Source: Romboutsia ilealis (lineage in GTDB: Bacteria; Bacillota; Clostridia; Peptostreptococcales; Peptostreptococcaceae). From it: a DNA stretch of 64,000 nucleotides. The DNA lies in NCBI RefSeq assembly GCF_900015215.1, contig NZ_LN555523.1, positions 1,988,381 through 2,052,380 of the forward strand, written 5' to 3'. Shown here piece after piece: positions 38,088-45,517 of the stretch (positions are counted from its first letter, which is position 1; each line of letters opens with the position of its first letter). Made by a program: the position numbers and the translations under genes. The notes beneath the pieces are model-generated. The model worked only from the letters and a program-made list of their open reading frames with translations. It was not told the origin of the DNA and ran no database searches.

Positions 38088-38125
38088 TACTACTCCTCCT
38101 AATTTATATATATGTATAATTAAAC

Positions 38126-38149
38126 AAACCTCGGACAAAACCGAGGTTT
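38126..38149 (-). repeat. Intercistronic hairpin between ptsH and ptsI
   Basis: AAACCTCGG / CCGAGGTTT with loop TTTTGT on the minus strand. The exit sequence GTTTAATT is only weakly U-rich, so it is a partial terminator or an mRNA-stabilising stem, rather than a full stop before ptsI. Confidence 0.75.
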
Positions 38150-38154
38150 AATTA

Positions 38155-38415
38155 TTATTCTCCAAATCCACCTTCGATTAATTCAACTAAAGCGTTAACT
38201 GCTGCTTCTTCATCTTCACCTTTAGCAACAACTGTTAATTCATCACCTTGACCTAATCCTAAACTCATTATCCCCATTATAGATTTAGCATTTACAGTTT
38301 TACCTTTTGCTATTACTTCTACTATAGATTTGAATTCAGCAGCTTTTTTAACAAACATTCCTGCTGGTCTAGCGTGTAATCCACTTGCGTTTTTTATATT
38401 TACATTCTTTTCCAT
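38155..38415 (-). CDS. ptsH: Phosphocarrier protein HPr
   Basis: Small PTS carrier of 86 aa. The catalytic His is in ASGLHARPAGMF (residue 14), and the regulatory Ser in NAKSIMGIMSLG (residue 45) is the HPr-kinase site, so catabolite control through Ser-P is likely. The ATG at 38413-38415 follows GGAGGTTT at a normal distance; an in-frame upstream ATG is rejected. A TATAAT box lies at 38472-38477 on the minus strand, its -35 is weak. Confidence 0.97.
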   Translation of the reverse strand: MEKNVNIKNASGLHARPAGMFVKKAAEFKSIVEVIAKGKTVNAKSIMGIMSLGLGQGDELTVVAKGEDEEAAVNALVELIEGGFGE

Positions 38416-38520
38416 TTGTAAAACCTCCAAAATTTATTTTAAAGTATTTATTTACTTTATTAACTTAATTTTATTATAACTTGGTTTTGGTAAAATTTCC
38501 AGCACTTTTGTTATTTTTTA

Positions 38521-38550
38521 TCCCTAGGGACTTTTTTTGTCCCTAGGGAT
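38521..38550 (+). terminator. Terminator-like hairpin with T-tract on the plus strand
   Basis: TCCCTAGGGAC / GTCCCTAGGGA around TTTTTTT, then TTTTTT on the plus strand. Both flanking genes are on the minus strand, where the exit is A-rich. Each arm contains the self-palindrome TCCCTAGGGA. Confidence 0.65.
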
Positions 38551-38553
38551 TTT

Positions 38554-39765
38554 TTAAGATTGATTTGAAAAATCTTTTATGATATTATTAGTAATTATTT
38601 TTATAAACTTATTTTTTTGCATCGGTATTATCGATTTAGTTTCATAAGTTAAAGAGATATTTTTATTTTCATTTATATTTTTATTTACTGCATCATAAAG
38701 TTTATGAAAATCATAAAGTTGAATTCTATTTATACTATTCTCTTCAAGCTTTTTTTCATATATATAATAAAATAAATCTTTATATGAAAAATTTTTATCT
38801 AATCCTAAACTTTCTCCAAGCTTAGGTATTAAGACTTCTAATAAAGTTCTTAATGTAGGTTCTCTTTTTATATTAAATAAATTTAATATATTTTCTATAG
38901 TTTCTGTTTTTAATCTTTTGAACTTATTAAAACAATACCATTCATCAAACATATAGTCTACATTAAAATAATATTTGATTCCCTCATATCTATCATAAGC
39001 CTTCATAGCATCTAGATATCCTAAATTTATATTTTTTTGTACGTTATCCCTATCCTTATTTAATGATCCACCTAAATACTCAGATGGTACTATTGTTTTT
39101 ATATTTATATTTTGATGCTTATTTAAATTTATTTTTCCTAAAAAGTCATCAAGTAATCTTATTACTACTATATCTTTATATCCTTTTTGTTCTAATAAAG
39201 ATACGGGCATATTATCAAAAAACATCCCATCTAAAAAAAGTTTATCATCCATTCGATTTAATTGAAATATTGGTAAACTTGAACTGGCTATTAAATAATC
39301 AACCAATCTTCCATTTGGTATATCTTCTATGTATAAGGGATGTGGATTTATTTTTTTATCCCACCAGACAGTAACAAGACCAAAATCTTTATTCATTTTT
39401 CTTATAGCATCTTCATTTAGCGTTTTTTCTAAAAGTTTTCTAAGTGGACTGATATCTATACCTTCATTTTTTCTAGCTTTATTTATAAGCTCTATAACAT
39501 TATTTATATTTTTTGTAGTGAAGTCTACGTTTTTATACTTTTCATAAGTTTCTTCATCTATATTCATGAAATGAGTATAGTCATATGTTAACCAAATTTC
39601 CTCCATAATTTCTATATCATTTTGAATTATATATGCGCCATTTAAAGCTCCTATTGATGTTCCTGCTACACCTTGAAACTCAATTCCTAAATCTCTTAGA
39701 GCTTTATATGCTCCTATTTGATAAGCACCTTTAGTGCCTCCGCCCTCTAATACTAAACCTTTCAT
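38554..39765 (-). CDS. Patatin-like phospholipase
   Basis: Lipid acyl hydrolase family protein of 403 aa. The oxyanion loop LEGGGTKGAYQIGAY (7-21), nucleophile serine in GTSIGALNG (about 37) and catalytic Asp in LFLDGMFFDNMPV (about 176) are all present. The C-terminal 200 residues are not recognised; they include helices with PTLRTLLEVLIPKLGES. AGGTGA ribosome site. It lies between ptsH and the STAS-like gene. A candidate promoter is TTGAAA, 17 bp, TATATT at 39803-39831 on the minus strand. Such proteins in bacteria range from housekeeping lipases to effectors; no evidence chooses here. Confidence 0.9.
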   Translation of the reverse strand: MKGLVLEGGGTKGAYQIGAYKALRDLGIEFQGVAGTSIGALNGAYIIQNDIEIMEEIWLTYDYTHFMNIDEETYEKYKNVDFTTKNINNVIELINKARKNEGIDISPLRKLLEKTLNEDAIRKMNKDFGLVTVWWDKKINPHPLYIEDIPNGRLVDYLIASSSLPIFQLNRMDDKLFLDGMFFDNMPVSLLEQKGYKDIVVIRLLDDFLGKINLNKHQNINIKTIVPSEYLGGSLNKDRDNVQKNINLGYLDAMKAYDRYEGIKYYFNVDYMFDEWYCFNKFKRLKTETIENILNLFNIKREPTLRTLLEVLIPKLGESLGLDKNFSYKDLFYYIYEKKLEENSINRIQLYDFHKLYDAVNKNINENKNISLTYETKSIIPMQKNKFIKIITNNIIKDFSNQS

Positions 39766-39802
39766 AAAATCACCTATATTAATAAGAAAGATATATACTT
39801 AA

Positions 39803-39831
39803 AATATATTATAAATTGTACTGTATTTCAA
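39803..39831 (-). promoter_or_regulatory. Candidate promoter of the patatin gene, inside an inverted repeat
   Basis: Minus strand TTGAAA (39826-39831), 17-bp spacer, TATATT (39803-39808). Thirteen-base arms GAAAGATATATAC (39786-39798) and GTATATATCTTTC (39848-39860) surround it. Confidence 0.5.
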
Positions 39832-39880
39832 GTTAAAAAGTGGCTAGGTATATATCTTTCATTTTTATAGTATTGTTGAA

Positions 39881-40225
39881 TTACTTTATGTCATCTAAAG
39901 ATTTTACAAACTTAACTACCTTTGTAAACATCTTTTGCTCTAAAGAGCTTAATGATACTGTGTTCATTATATATCCTCTTGGATCTACCATATATATTTG
40001 TCTATATCCACCTTTATATAAAGCTATACAAACAGATTTTATATCATTATCATTTTCACATTCAAACATAGATGGTGTAACTACTAATTTATACTGTGAT
40101 TTTCTTAGTCCCTTCGTCATTTGCTTGTGTCTTGATAAAAATGAATTTGCTTCTTCAGTAGTTATATACCCACTAACATTTACATATACAGTTTTTGAAT
40201 CTTGATCTATTCTTGCATTAATCAT
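39881..40225 (-). CDS. STAS-like small protein, unknown role
   Basis: Soluble protein of 114 aa. Alternating strands and helices (TVYVNVSGYITTEEANSFL, YKLVVTPSMFECEND, YRQIYMVDPRGYIMNT) resemble the STAS fold of anti-anti-sigma factors, but the usual phospho-serine motif (DSSG or similar) is not seen, so the assignment is tentative. Strong AAAGGAGGA ribosome site. It sits between the CamA-type methyltransferase and a patatin gene, all on the minus strand. Confidence 0.6.
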   Translation of the reverse strand: MINARIDQDSKTVYVNVSGYITTEEANSFLSRHKQMTKGLRKSQYKLVVTPSMFECENDNDIKSVCIALYKGGYRQIYMVDPRGYIMNTVSLSSLEQKMFTKVVKFVKSLDDIK

Positions 40226-40282
40226 ATATATTCCTCCTTTTTACATTTAAATATATTATATGTAAGAAGGTTATATTTGTGA

Positions 40283-41980
40283 TTATATTCCAAGTGAACT
40301 TCTAATCAGACTATTTATTTTATACTCTAAATCACTTATGTTATTTTCGCCATTTTTAAGTCTATGTAATATTTTTTTTGATAACTTCTCTATGTTTGTA
40401 TAATTCGAATCCTTAAATATCTTAATTTTCATTACCTTATTAGGATAATAATCATATACATTTTTACTTATTTTCTTTGCATTTATCTTAAAATACTTAT
40501 TATATACTTCAGAATTTAATATTCCTACTAAATATTCGTAAGAAAAAATACTCTCATACTCTTTTTTTATATAAAATGAATATACATCTGCGCTAGAAAA
40601 ACTATTATTTTCATCTATTGCAAATCTATTTTCAAATGATTTATATGGATACATTATTTTTTTTCTTTCAAAACTAGTTTTTTCTCTTCCCCATTGAAGT
40701 TCATACCACAGCCTTAAGTTTTTTTTGCATTCTCTTCTATTTAGAAGTCTTTCTTTATATTTCCCTATAAAATCATTTATTATTATAGGGTTATCTGATT
40801 CATTTTTTATATCATTTGAATAGATTAGCTTATATCTATTATCTTCAATTATATACTTTTGAATCTCTTTATTTTTTACCCAAGATTTAAGAAATTTATC
40901 ATCTATAAGATTTATCTTTTTATCATTTTTATCTATTACAAAAGCTTTATCACACCCTGTTATTATACCTTGAAAACTTGTACATATATCTTCTAATGAG
41001 TGCTTACAATAGCTTTCAATTTTATCATAAAAAATTTTATCATCTTCTTTAATTATTAACCATTCTTTATTTAGTGTATTTTTATATAATTGTAATTTTT
41101 CGAAATTATTATATTCTATAAGTTCTTCTATGGAGTGAAATTGATTTATGTCTATTTCTTGATTTTTTATTCTTAATATATTTGTACTTTGTGATTTTTT
41201 TTCTTTCTTTAATGTAGATATGCAACTAGATATTCCTATGTCTTTAAAAACTTCACATCCTAAAAAATCAATTATCTCTATTATGTTAATATTTTTATCT
41301 ATGTAATCTCTTAAGTCTTTGGCTGATGGGCTTTCTAGAAAGTATCGCGGAGTTATAATGCTACAAACCCCATCATCTTTTAAATTGTCTATTATTTTTT
41401 TATAAAAGCAAAAATATAAATCTGCTTTACCTTTATATACTTGTTTATATTCTTTTAGTATATATTTTTTATAATCACTATCTAAATTTTTATGACCTAT
41501 ATAAGGTGGATTTCCTATTATATAATCAAACTTATTATTTAGTTTTATCTTTAGTGAATCTTCACAATATATATTAAACTTATCCACTGTTGATACTTTA
41601 TCTTTATCTTTAAGTCCTTTTTTTAATATATTCACTGCCTCAGTGTCAATATCATATCCATATATACATTTTGATATTATATGATTATGAATAGTATCAT
41701 AACTTATATAATCATCACCATATATCCCCTTTAGTTCATATAAATTCTCTTCTATCAAGTCATATAAAATATCATATACTTCTAATAAAAAATTTCCACA
41801 TCCACATGATATGTCTAATATTTTCGGCGTTGGATTTTTAAGTATATCATGATTTTTTATAGTTTTATTAAGTATATAGTCTACTATAATTTTTGGTGTG
41901 TAATATATCCCTTTACTTTTTTTTACATTTACATCTAAACTTTCTTCATATAGTTTAGATATATTAAAAGTTTTCCCCAT
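40283..41980 (-). CDS. camA: CamA-type adenine-specific DNA methyltransferase
   Basis: Orphan N6-adenine methyltransferase of 565 aa. SAM-binding motif I is DISCGCGNFLLEVYD (about 56-70), and the catalytic NPPY lies at about 157-160 (DYIIGNPPYIGHK). N-terminal KGIYYTPKIIVDYI and later FQGIITGCDKAF and YELQWGREKTSFERKKIMYP belong to a TaqI-like specificity half. From memory, these stretches match the C. difficile enzyme CamA (CD2758, 577 aa), which methylates the last A of CAAAAA without a partner nuclease and affects sporulation. Start ATG at 41978-41980 behind AGGGGGAG. No restriction gene is adjacent. Recognition of the same target is inferred. Confidence 0.92.
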   Translation of the reverse strand: MGKTFNISKLYEESLDVNVKKSKGIYYTPKIIVDYILNKTIKNHDILKNPTPKILDISCGCGNFLLEVYDILYDLIEENLYELKGIYGDDYISYDTIHNHIISKCIYGYDIDTEAVNILKKGLKDKDKVSTVDKFNIYCEDSLKIKLNNKFDYIIGNPPYIGHKNLDSDYKKYILKEYKQVYKGKADLYFCFYKKIIDNLKDDGVCSIITPRYFLESPSAKDLRDYIDKNINIIEIIDFLGCEVFKDIGISSCISTLKKEKKSQSTNILRIKNQEIDINQFHSIEELIEYNNFEKLQLYKNTLNKEWLIIKEDDKIFYDKIESYCKHSLEDICTSFQGIITGCDKAFVIDKNDKKINLIDDKFLKSWVKNKEIQKYIIEDNRYKLIYSNDIKNESDNPIIINDFIGKYKERLLNRRECKKNLRLWYELQWGREKTSFERKKIMYPYKSFENRFAIDENNSFSSADVYSFYIKKEYESIFSYEYLVGILNSEVYNKYFKINAKKISKNVYDYYPNKVMKIKIFKDSNYTNIEKLSKKILHRLKNGENNISDLEYKINSLIRSSLGI

Positions 41981-42029
41981 ATTTCTCCCCCTAAACACGA
42001 CAATCACTTTTCCATTTAATTATAGCACA

Positions 42030-42938
42030 CTATATTTTATTCCATTTACTATTTATCCAATTTACACATTCCTTGATATTATATTCATCTGCTAGTTTTA
42101 ATAAATAATCGATTTCTTTCGTATCATCCATTGATATATCCTTATCCATCTTAGGGTTTACTCTATAGTAATTGTTTTCTAGAAGCTTTTTAGAAAAAAC
42201 TTGACTAAGCTGAGCATTTCCTTCTAATGTTACTGATATTATAGGTAGATCTGGATCTTTGCTTGTAACCCACTCTATAGCACCCCATTTACTTGTATCT
42301 TCTTTTATACTATTATAGCAATACCCTGTTCCAAATGATAAAAGTCTTATTTGATCCATTCTTTTACCTAGTTCATCATCTATAGCATATATTATACTTG
42401 CTAGACTTGGATCTGTTGCTATTATACCTCCATCTATATGACAATCATATGATGGAAAAAATACTGGTGCTGCACTACTAGCCATAGCAACATCTACAAC
42501 CCTATAATCTTCTGTTTCTGAGTTTGGTATATTATTATAAAAAATAGCTTTCCAAGGATTATCCTTATTTCCTAAATAAAAGGTTGGTATTATAACTAAT
42601 TTACCTAAATCTTTTAACTTTAAATTCTCTGGAAATACACTAAGCAAGATTTCTTTTAGGTGATTATTATCGTATTTTGGTCTTGATATTTGTGAATAAG
42701 ACTTATCAAATATATAATCTAAATTCTCTTTTGAATATAATTTACTTATTTCATCTGGTCTCATTCCATAAGCTAAACCTAAAGCTATTAAACTACCTGT
42801 TGATGTTCCACTTATCATATTTGATGTTTTTACTATATCTGAAATTTTACTTTGTATTTTTTCTAATAACTTTATGCTTAGAGCTCCTCGAAGTCCTCCT
42901 CCATCAAATGATAATATATTAAAAATAGAATCATTCAT
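42030..42938 (-). CDS. Patatin-like phospholipase
   Basis: Lipid acyl hydrolase of 302 aa, compact form. Oxyanion loop LSFDGGGLRGALSI (9-22), nucleophile Ser in SGTSTGSLIALGLA (about 46), catalytic Asp in CHIDGGIIATDPSL (about 169). The layout and length resemble stand-alone bacterial patatins such as CapV of CBASS phage defence, but no nucleotide cyclase or ubiquitin-like gene is nearby. It lies 49 bases upstream of the CamA-type gene in the same direction and could be cotranscribed. Strong AGGAGG-type ribosome site. Confidence 0.9.
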   Translation of the reverse strand: MNDSIFNILSFDGGGLRGALSIKLLEKIQSKISDIVKTSNMISGTSTGSLIALGLAYGMRPDEISKLYSKENLDYIFDKSYSQISRPKYDNNHLKEILLSVFPENLKLKDLGKLVIIPTFYLGNKDNPWKAIFYNNIPNSETEDYRVVDVAMASSAAPVFFPSYDCHIDGGIIATDPSLASIIYAIDDELGKRMDQIRLLSFGTGYCYNSIKEDTSKWGAIEWVTSKDPDLPIISVTLEGNAQLSQVFSKKLLENNYYRVNPKMDKDISMDDTKEIDYLLKLADEYNIKECVNWINSKWNKI

Positions 42939-43015
42939 AATTTTCCTCCTATTTCTATTTTACTTTAATATATGTATTTCTTTTTAATAGTTTCAAATTA
43001 ATGTAACTTTATTTC

Positions 43016-43041
43016 ATAAAAAAAGATGGCATATGCCATCC
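43016..43041 (-). terminator. Terminator after the cwlD-like gene
   Basis: Perfect stem GATGGCAT / ATGCCATC (43025-43040) followed on the minus strand by seven U. Confidence 0.88.
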
Positions 43042-43042
43042 T

Positions 43043-43846
43043 TTACTTTTTCATATTTTCATCTATGTATGTAAGTATACCTTGAGTTATTCCCTCTGCT
43101 AAATCATTTTGATATTCTTCATCTTTTAACTTTTTAACTTCTTCATTATTAGTTAAAAAACCACATTCAACTAATACTGCTGGCATTTTACTTTGTAGTA
43201 ATACCTGAAATCTATCTGATTTTACACCTCTATCTCTTACATCTATATATGAAGTTATAGTCTCCTGAATTTGTTTTGCAAGTTCATATGAATCATCATC
43301 TTTTTCTTTTGTATAATATACTTCTAATCCAGTTGCATCACTTCCGCCAGTTTGACCATTTAGATGTATAGATACTAGCGCGTCTACATTTTGCTCATTA
43401 GCAAGCTTAGCTCTATCGGCTAAACTTACATATTTATCTTCATTTCTTGATATTATAACTTGTACATCTTTTTGTTTTGTTAATTTTTGAGCTACTAATG
43501 CCCCAATTTTTAATGTTATATCTTTTTCAAATGTTACTTTATCATTGGCTATAGTTCCTTTATCATTTCCTCCATGACCTGGATCTATAAGTATTGTATA
43601 TTTTTTATTTATATTTTTATCTACTTCTGTCTGTAAAGTTTCATTATCATTTTCCGAACTCTCTTTAACAGATGTTTTTTGTTTATTATCATTTATATTT
43701 TGAATCGCTAAAATAGCACCTTGTGTTAACTTAAAAGTCCCAGCTATAAATAGTATAATTATTATAATTAATACTGATAATTTTATTTTATTTATTTTTC
43801 GTTTTTTATTTCGTCTACTACTTCTATTATTTCTTCTTCTAGCCAT
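43043..43846 (-). CDS. cwlD: N-acetylmuramoyl-L-alanine amidase (Amidase_3, CwlD-like)
   Basis: Zinc amidase cutting the bond between MurNAc and the stem peptide. The 267 aa start with a very basic tail (MARRRNNRSSRRNKKRKINK) and one membrane helix (about 22-42), so the enzyme is anchored and faces outward. The catalytic domain has LIDPGHGGNDKG (zinc His), a central KDITLKIGALVA with Glu, VSIHLNGQTG (second zinc His) and LVECGFLTNNEE (catalytic Glu). In spore formers this family includes CwlD, which makes cortex muramic lactam, but other Amidase_3 roles are possible. Weak ribosome site AGAAAGGCG. Confidence 0.88.
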   Translation of the reverse strand: MARRRNNRSSRRNKKRKINKIKLSVLIIIIILFIAGTFKLTQGAILAIQNINDNKQKTSVKESSENDNETLQTEVDKNINKKYTILIDPGHGGNDKGTIANDKVTFEKDITLKIGALVAQKLTKQKDVQVIISRNEDKYVSLADRAKLANEQNVDALVSIHLNGQTGGSDATGLEVYYTKEKDDDSYELAKQIQETITSYIDVRDRGVKSDRFQVLLQSKMPAVLVECGFLTNNEEVKKLKDEEYQNDLAEGITQGILTYIDENMKK

Positions 43847-43957
43847 TTTATCGCCTTTCTAGATGTATAGTTTTCTTTATAATTATAAACTATATTTTAA
43901 CATCCAAAAACGCATTTTTCAACATTTGTAAACATTTTAACTTAGTTTTGCCTTATA

Positions 43958-44602
43958 TTATCCACCTAATGTAACATCTTGTGTATTATACCATTTAAAT
44001 GCTTCTAACACATGATTTTTATTAAAATCTGGCCAATATTCATCTAATATATAAAAATCTGCATAAATTGATTGAACAGGTAAAAATCCACTTAATCGTC
44101 TTCTTCCTCCCCATCTTATAATCAAGTCTAATCTTGATATATCAAATGATTGTATATGATTTTGTATATTATTTTTATTTACATTTTGTGCATCTGCTAA
44201 TGTATTTAAATCCCAATGCCATCCATAGTTTACTAATATGTTAGCCTTTATTTGTCCATCTTTTCCTTTTGTCCTATTTGTAAATGGTAATAATTCTTTT
44301 GGAAACATTGGAGATTTAGTATTTCCTATTACTAAAAGAGATGCCCCTTCATCATTTAATATATGAGCAGCTTTTATACATGCATCTGTAAAAGCTTTAG
44401 TCTGAATAGATGGTCTTTTAGTATTATCTGTAGTAAATCCATAAAATGTAACTTCCTCTACTCCCATATCTCTACATGCTCTATATGCTTCAATGCCTGG
44501 ATCAAGTCCATTTTCATATCCTTTGTCTTTAGTCATTCCCTTATTTTGTGCCCATCTTCTATTTCCATCCGGAATTATACCTACATGTTTTGGTATTCTC
44601 AT
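43958..44602 (-). CDS. Divergent cis-prenyltransferase (UppS-like)
   Basis: Isoprenyl diphosphate synthase homologue of 214 aa, short for UppS (about 250). The substrate motif IIPDGNRRWA (9-18) with its Asp and the C-terminal frame RWGGRRRLSGFLPVQSIYAD...EYWPDF correspond to the Z-prenyltransferase signature. The usual version is RTSGE-RLSNFLLWQ, so RWGG, SGF and PVQ are unusual. It is probably a second, specialised enzyme for wall or spore lipid carriers rather than the housekeeping one (inference). AGGTGA ribosome site. Divergent from the lipoprotein gene. Confidence 0.82.
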   Translation of the reverse strand: MRIPKHVGIIPDGNRRWAQNKGMTKDKGYENGLDPGIEAYRACRDMGVEEVTFYGFTTDNTKRPSIQTKAFTDACIKAAHILNDEGASLLVIGNTKSPMFPKELLPFTNRTKGKDGQIKANILVNYGWHWDLNTLADAQNVNKNNIQNHIQSFDISRLDLIIRWGGRRRLSGFLPVQSIYADFYILDEYWPDFNKNHVLEAFKWYNTQDVTLGG

Positions 44603-44819
44603 TAAAATTCACCTCATAAATAATTTTATTAAGATTATTTACATTATTTACATATTATAGACACTATAATATTTATTATTTATGAAATATATATCTAAAT
44701 AACTAGAAATAAGTTTTAATAATAATTAAGATATTGTTTCTTTTTTGAAGTTGATTTTTATTGTAGCAAATAGTAAAATTTATATAATTATTACAAATAA
44801 ATATATTTTGGAGGATACA

Positions 44820-45284
44820 ATGAAAAAATTAATAGCTTTATTCTCATTAGTTTTAACATTAGGACTTGTTGGATGTTCATCTAAGTCTGAAGTTAAAGAT
44901 ATACCAGTTTCTGATATAAAATCAGCAATAAATAATGAAACACTTTTACCTATTCAACCTATATTTGATATAGATGCAAAAGAATTTTATGTATTTGAAA
45001 ATGTTAAAGATGATATAAAAGAAGGCTTTGTTTTACAAGCTATGATAAATGTAAAATTACAAGATGTATTCGTAGTTAAAACAGATAATGTTGAAAAAGT
45101 AAAAAAAGCAATAGAAGAGTATAAAACTAACAATTTAAGAAGTTTCTCTGATGGATACGGAGGAGAAGAAAATGCAACTGCTGTTGCTGATTCTATACTT
45201 GAAAGTGTTGGTGATTATGTTTATTTTATAGCTACTAATAATGCTAAGGATATAGAATCAAAAATATTAGAAATGATCAAATAG
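44820..45284 (+). CDS. DUF4358-like lipoprotein
   Basis: Secreted lipoprotein of 154 aa. The signal peptide KKLIALFSLVLTLGLVGCSS ends in the lipobox LVGC, so Cys20 would be lipidated and the protein anchored outside the membrane. The mature part alternates charged strands and helices and ends with GDYVYFIATNNAKDIESKI, similar to DUF4358 proteins of unknown role. The ATG at 44820 follows GGAGGATACA, while a longer frame from 44745 lacks a ribosome site. Single gene, divergent from the UppS-like gene. Confidence 0.85.
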   Translation: MKKLIALFSLVLTLGLVGCSSKSEVKDIPVSDIKSAINNETLLPIQPIFDIDAKEFYVFENVKDDIKEGFVLQAMINVKLQDVFVVKTDNVEKVKKAIEEYKTNNLRSFSDGYGGEENATAVADSILESVGDYVYFIATNNAKDIESKILEMIK

Positions 45285-45301
45285 TACTTATTAAAATTAT
45301 A

Positions 45302-45342
45302 TGAGTATATTAATATTTTTTATATTGATATACTCTTTTTCA
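45302..45342 (+). terminator. Terminator after the lipoprotein gene
   Basis: GAGTATATTAATAT / ATATTGATATACTC with one mismatch, followed by TTTTT. Confidence 0.75.
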
Positions 45343-45401
45343 ATATACTAATATACTACGAAATATATATTTATATATATTTTTCAATAAAATAATTATT
45401 T

Positions 45402-45478
45402 TTGAGCAATATATATCCATATTAAAAATAAGGATATATCGTTAGTGACATTAAATATTTTACTGACACATAGCTCAA
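45402..45478 (+). ncRNA. Possible structured leader of the MBOAT gene
   Basis: Three helices can form a three-way junction: TTGAGC / GCTCAA (closing), ATATATCC / GGATATAT and GTTAGT / ACTGAC. It ends 25 bases before the ribosome site. It matches no riboswitch class I know, and some pairing could be chance in AT-rich DNA. Confidence 0.35.
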
Positions 45479-45517
45479 TCAAAATGAATTTTTTATAAAT
45501 TTAAAGGTGGTGATATA

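Noticed and set aside
40283..42938. A restriction-modification system around the methyltransferase
   Set aside because: No nuclease, specificity subunit or helicase gene is present on either side; neighbours are patatins and a small STAS-like protein.
42030..42938. CBASS phage-defence operon (CapV-like patatin)
   Set aside because: No cyclic-nucleotide synthase, ubiquitin-like or HORMA gene lies near. The patatin resemblance alone is not enough.
45402..45478. Hammerhead ribozyme or purine-type riboswitch in the MBOAT leader
   Set aside because: The three-way shape is similar, but the conserved core bases (CUGAUGA...GAAA, or the purine junction) are absent.
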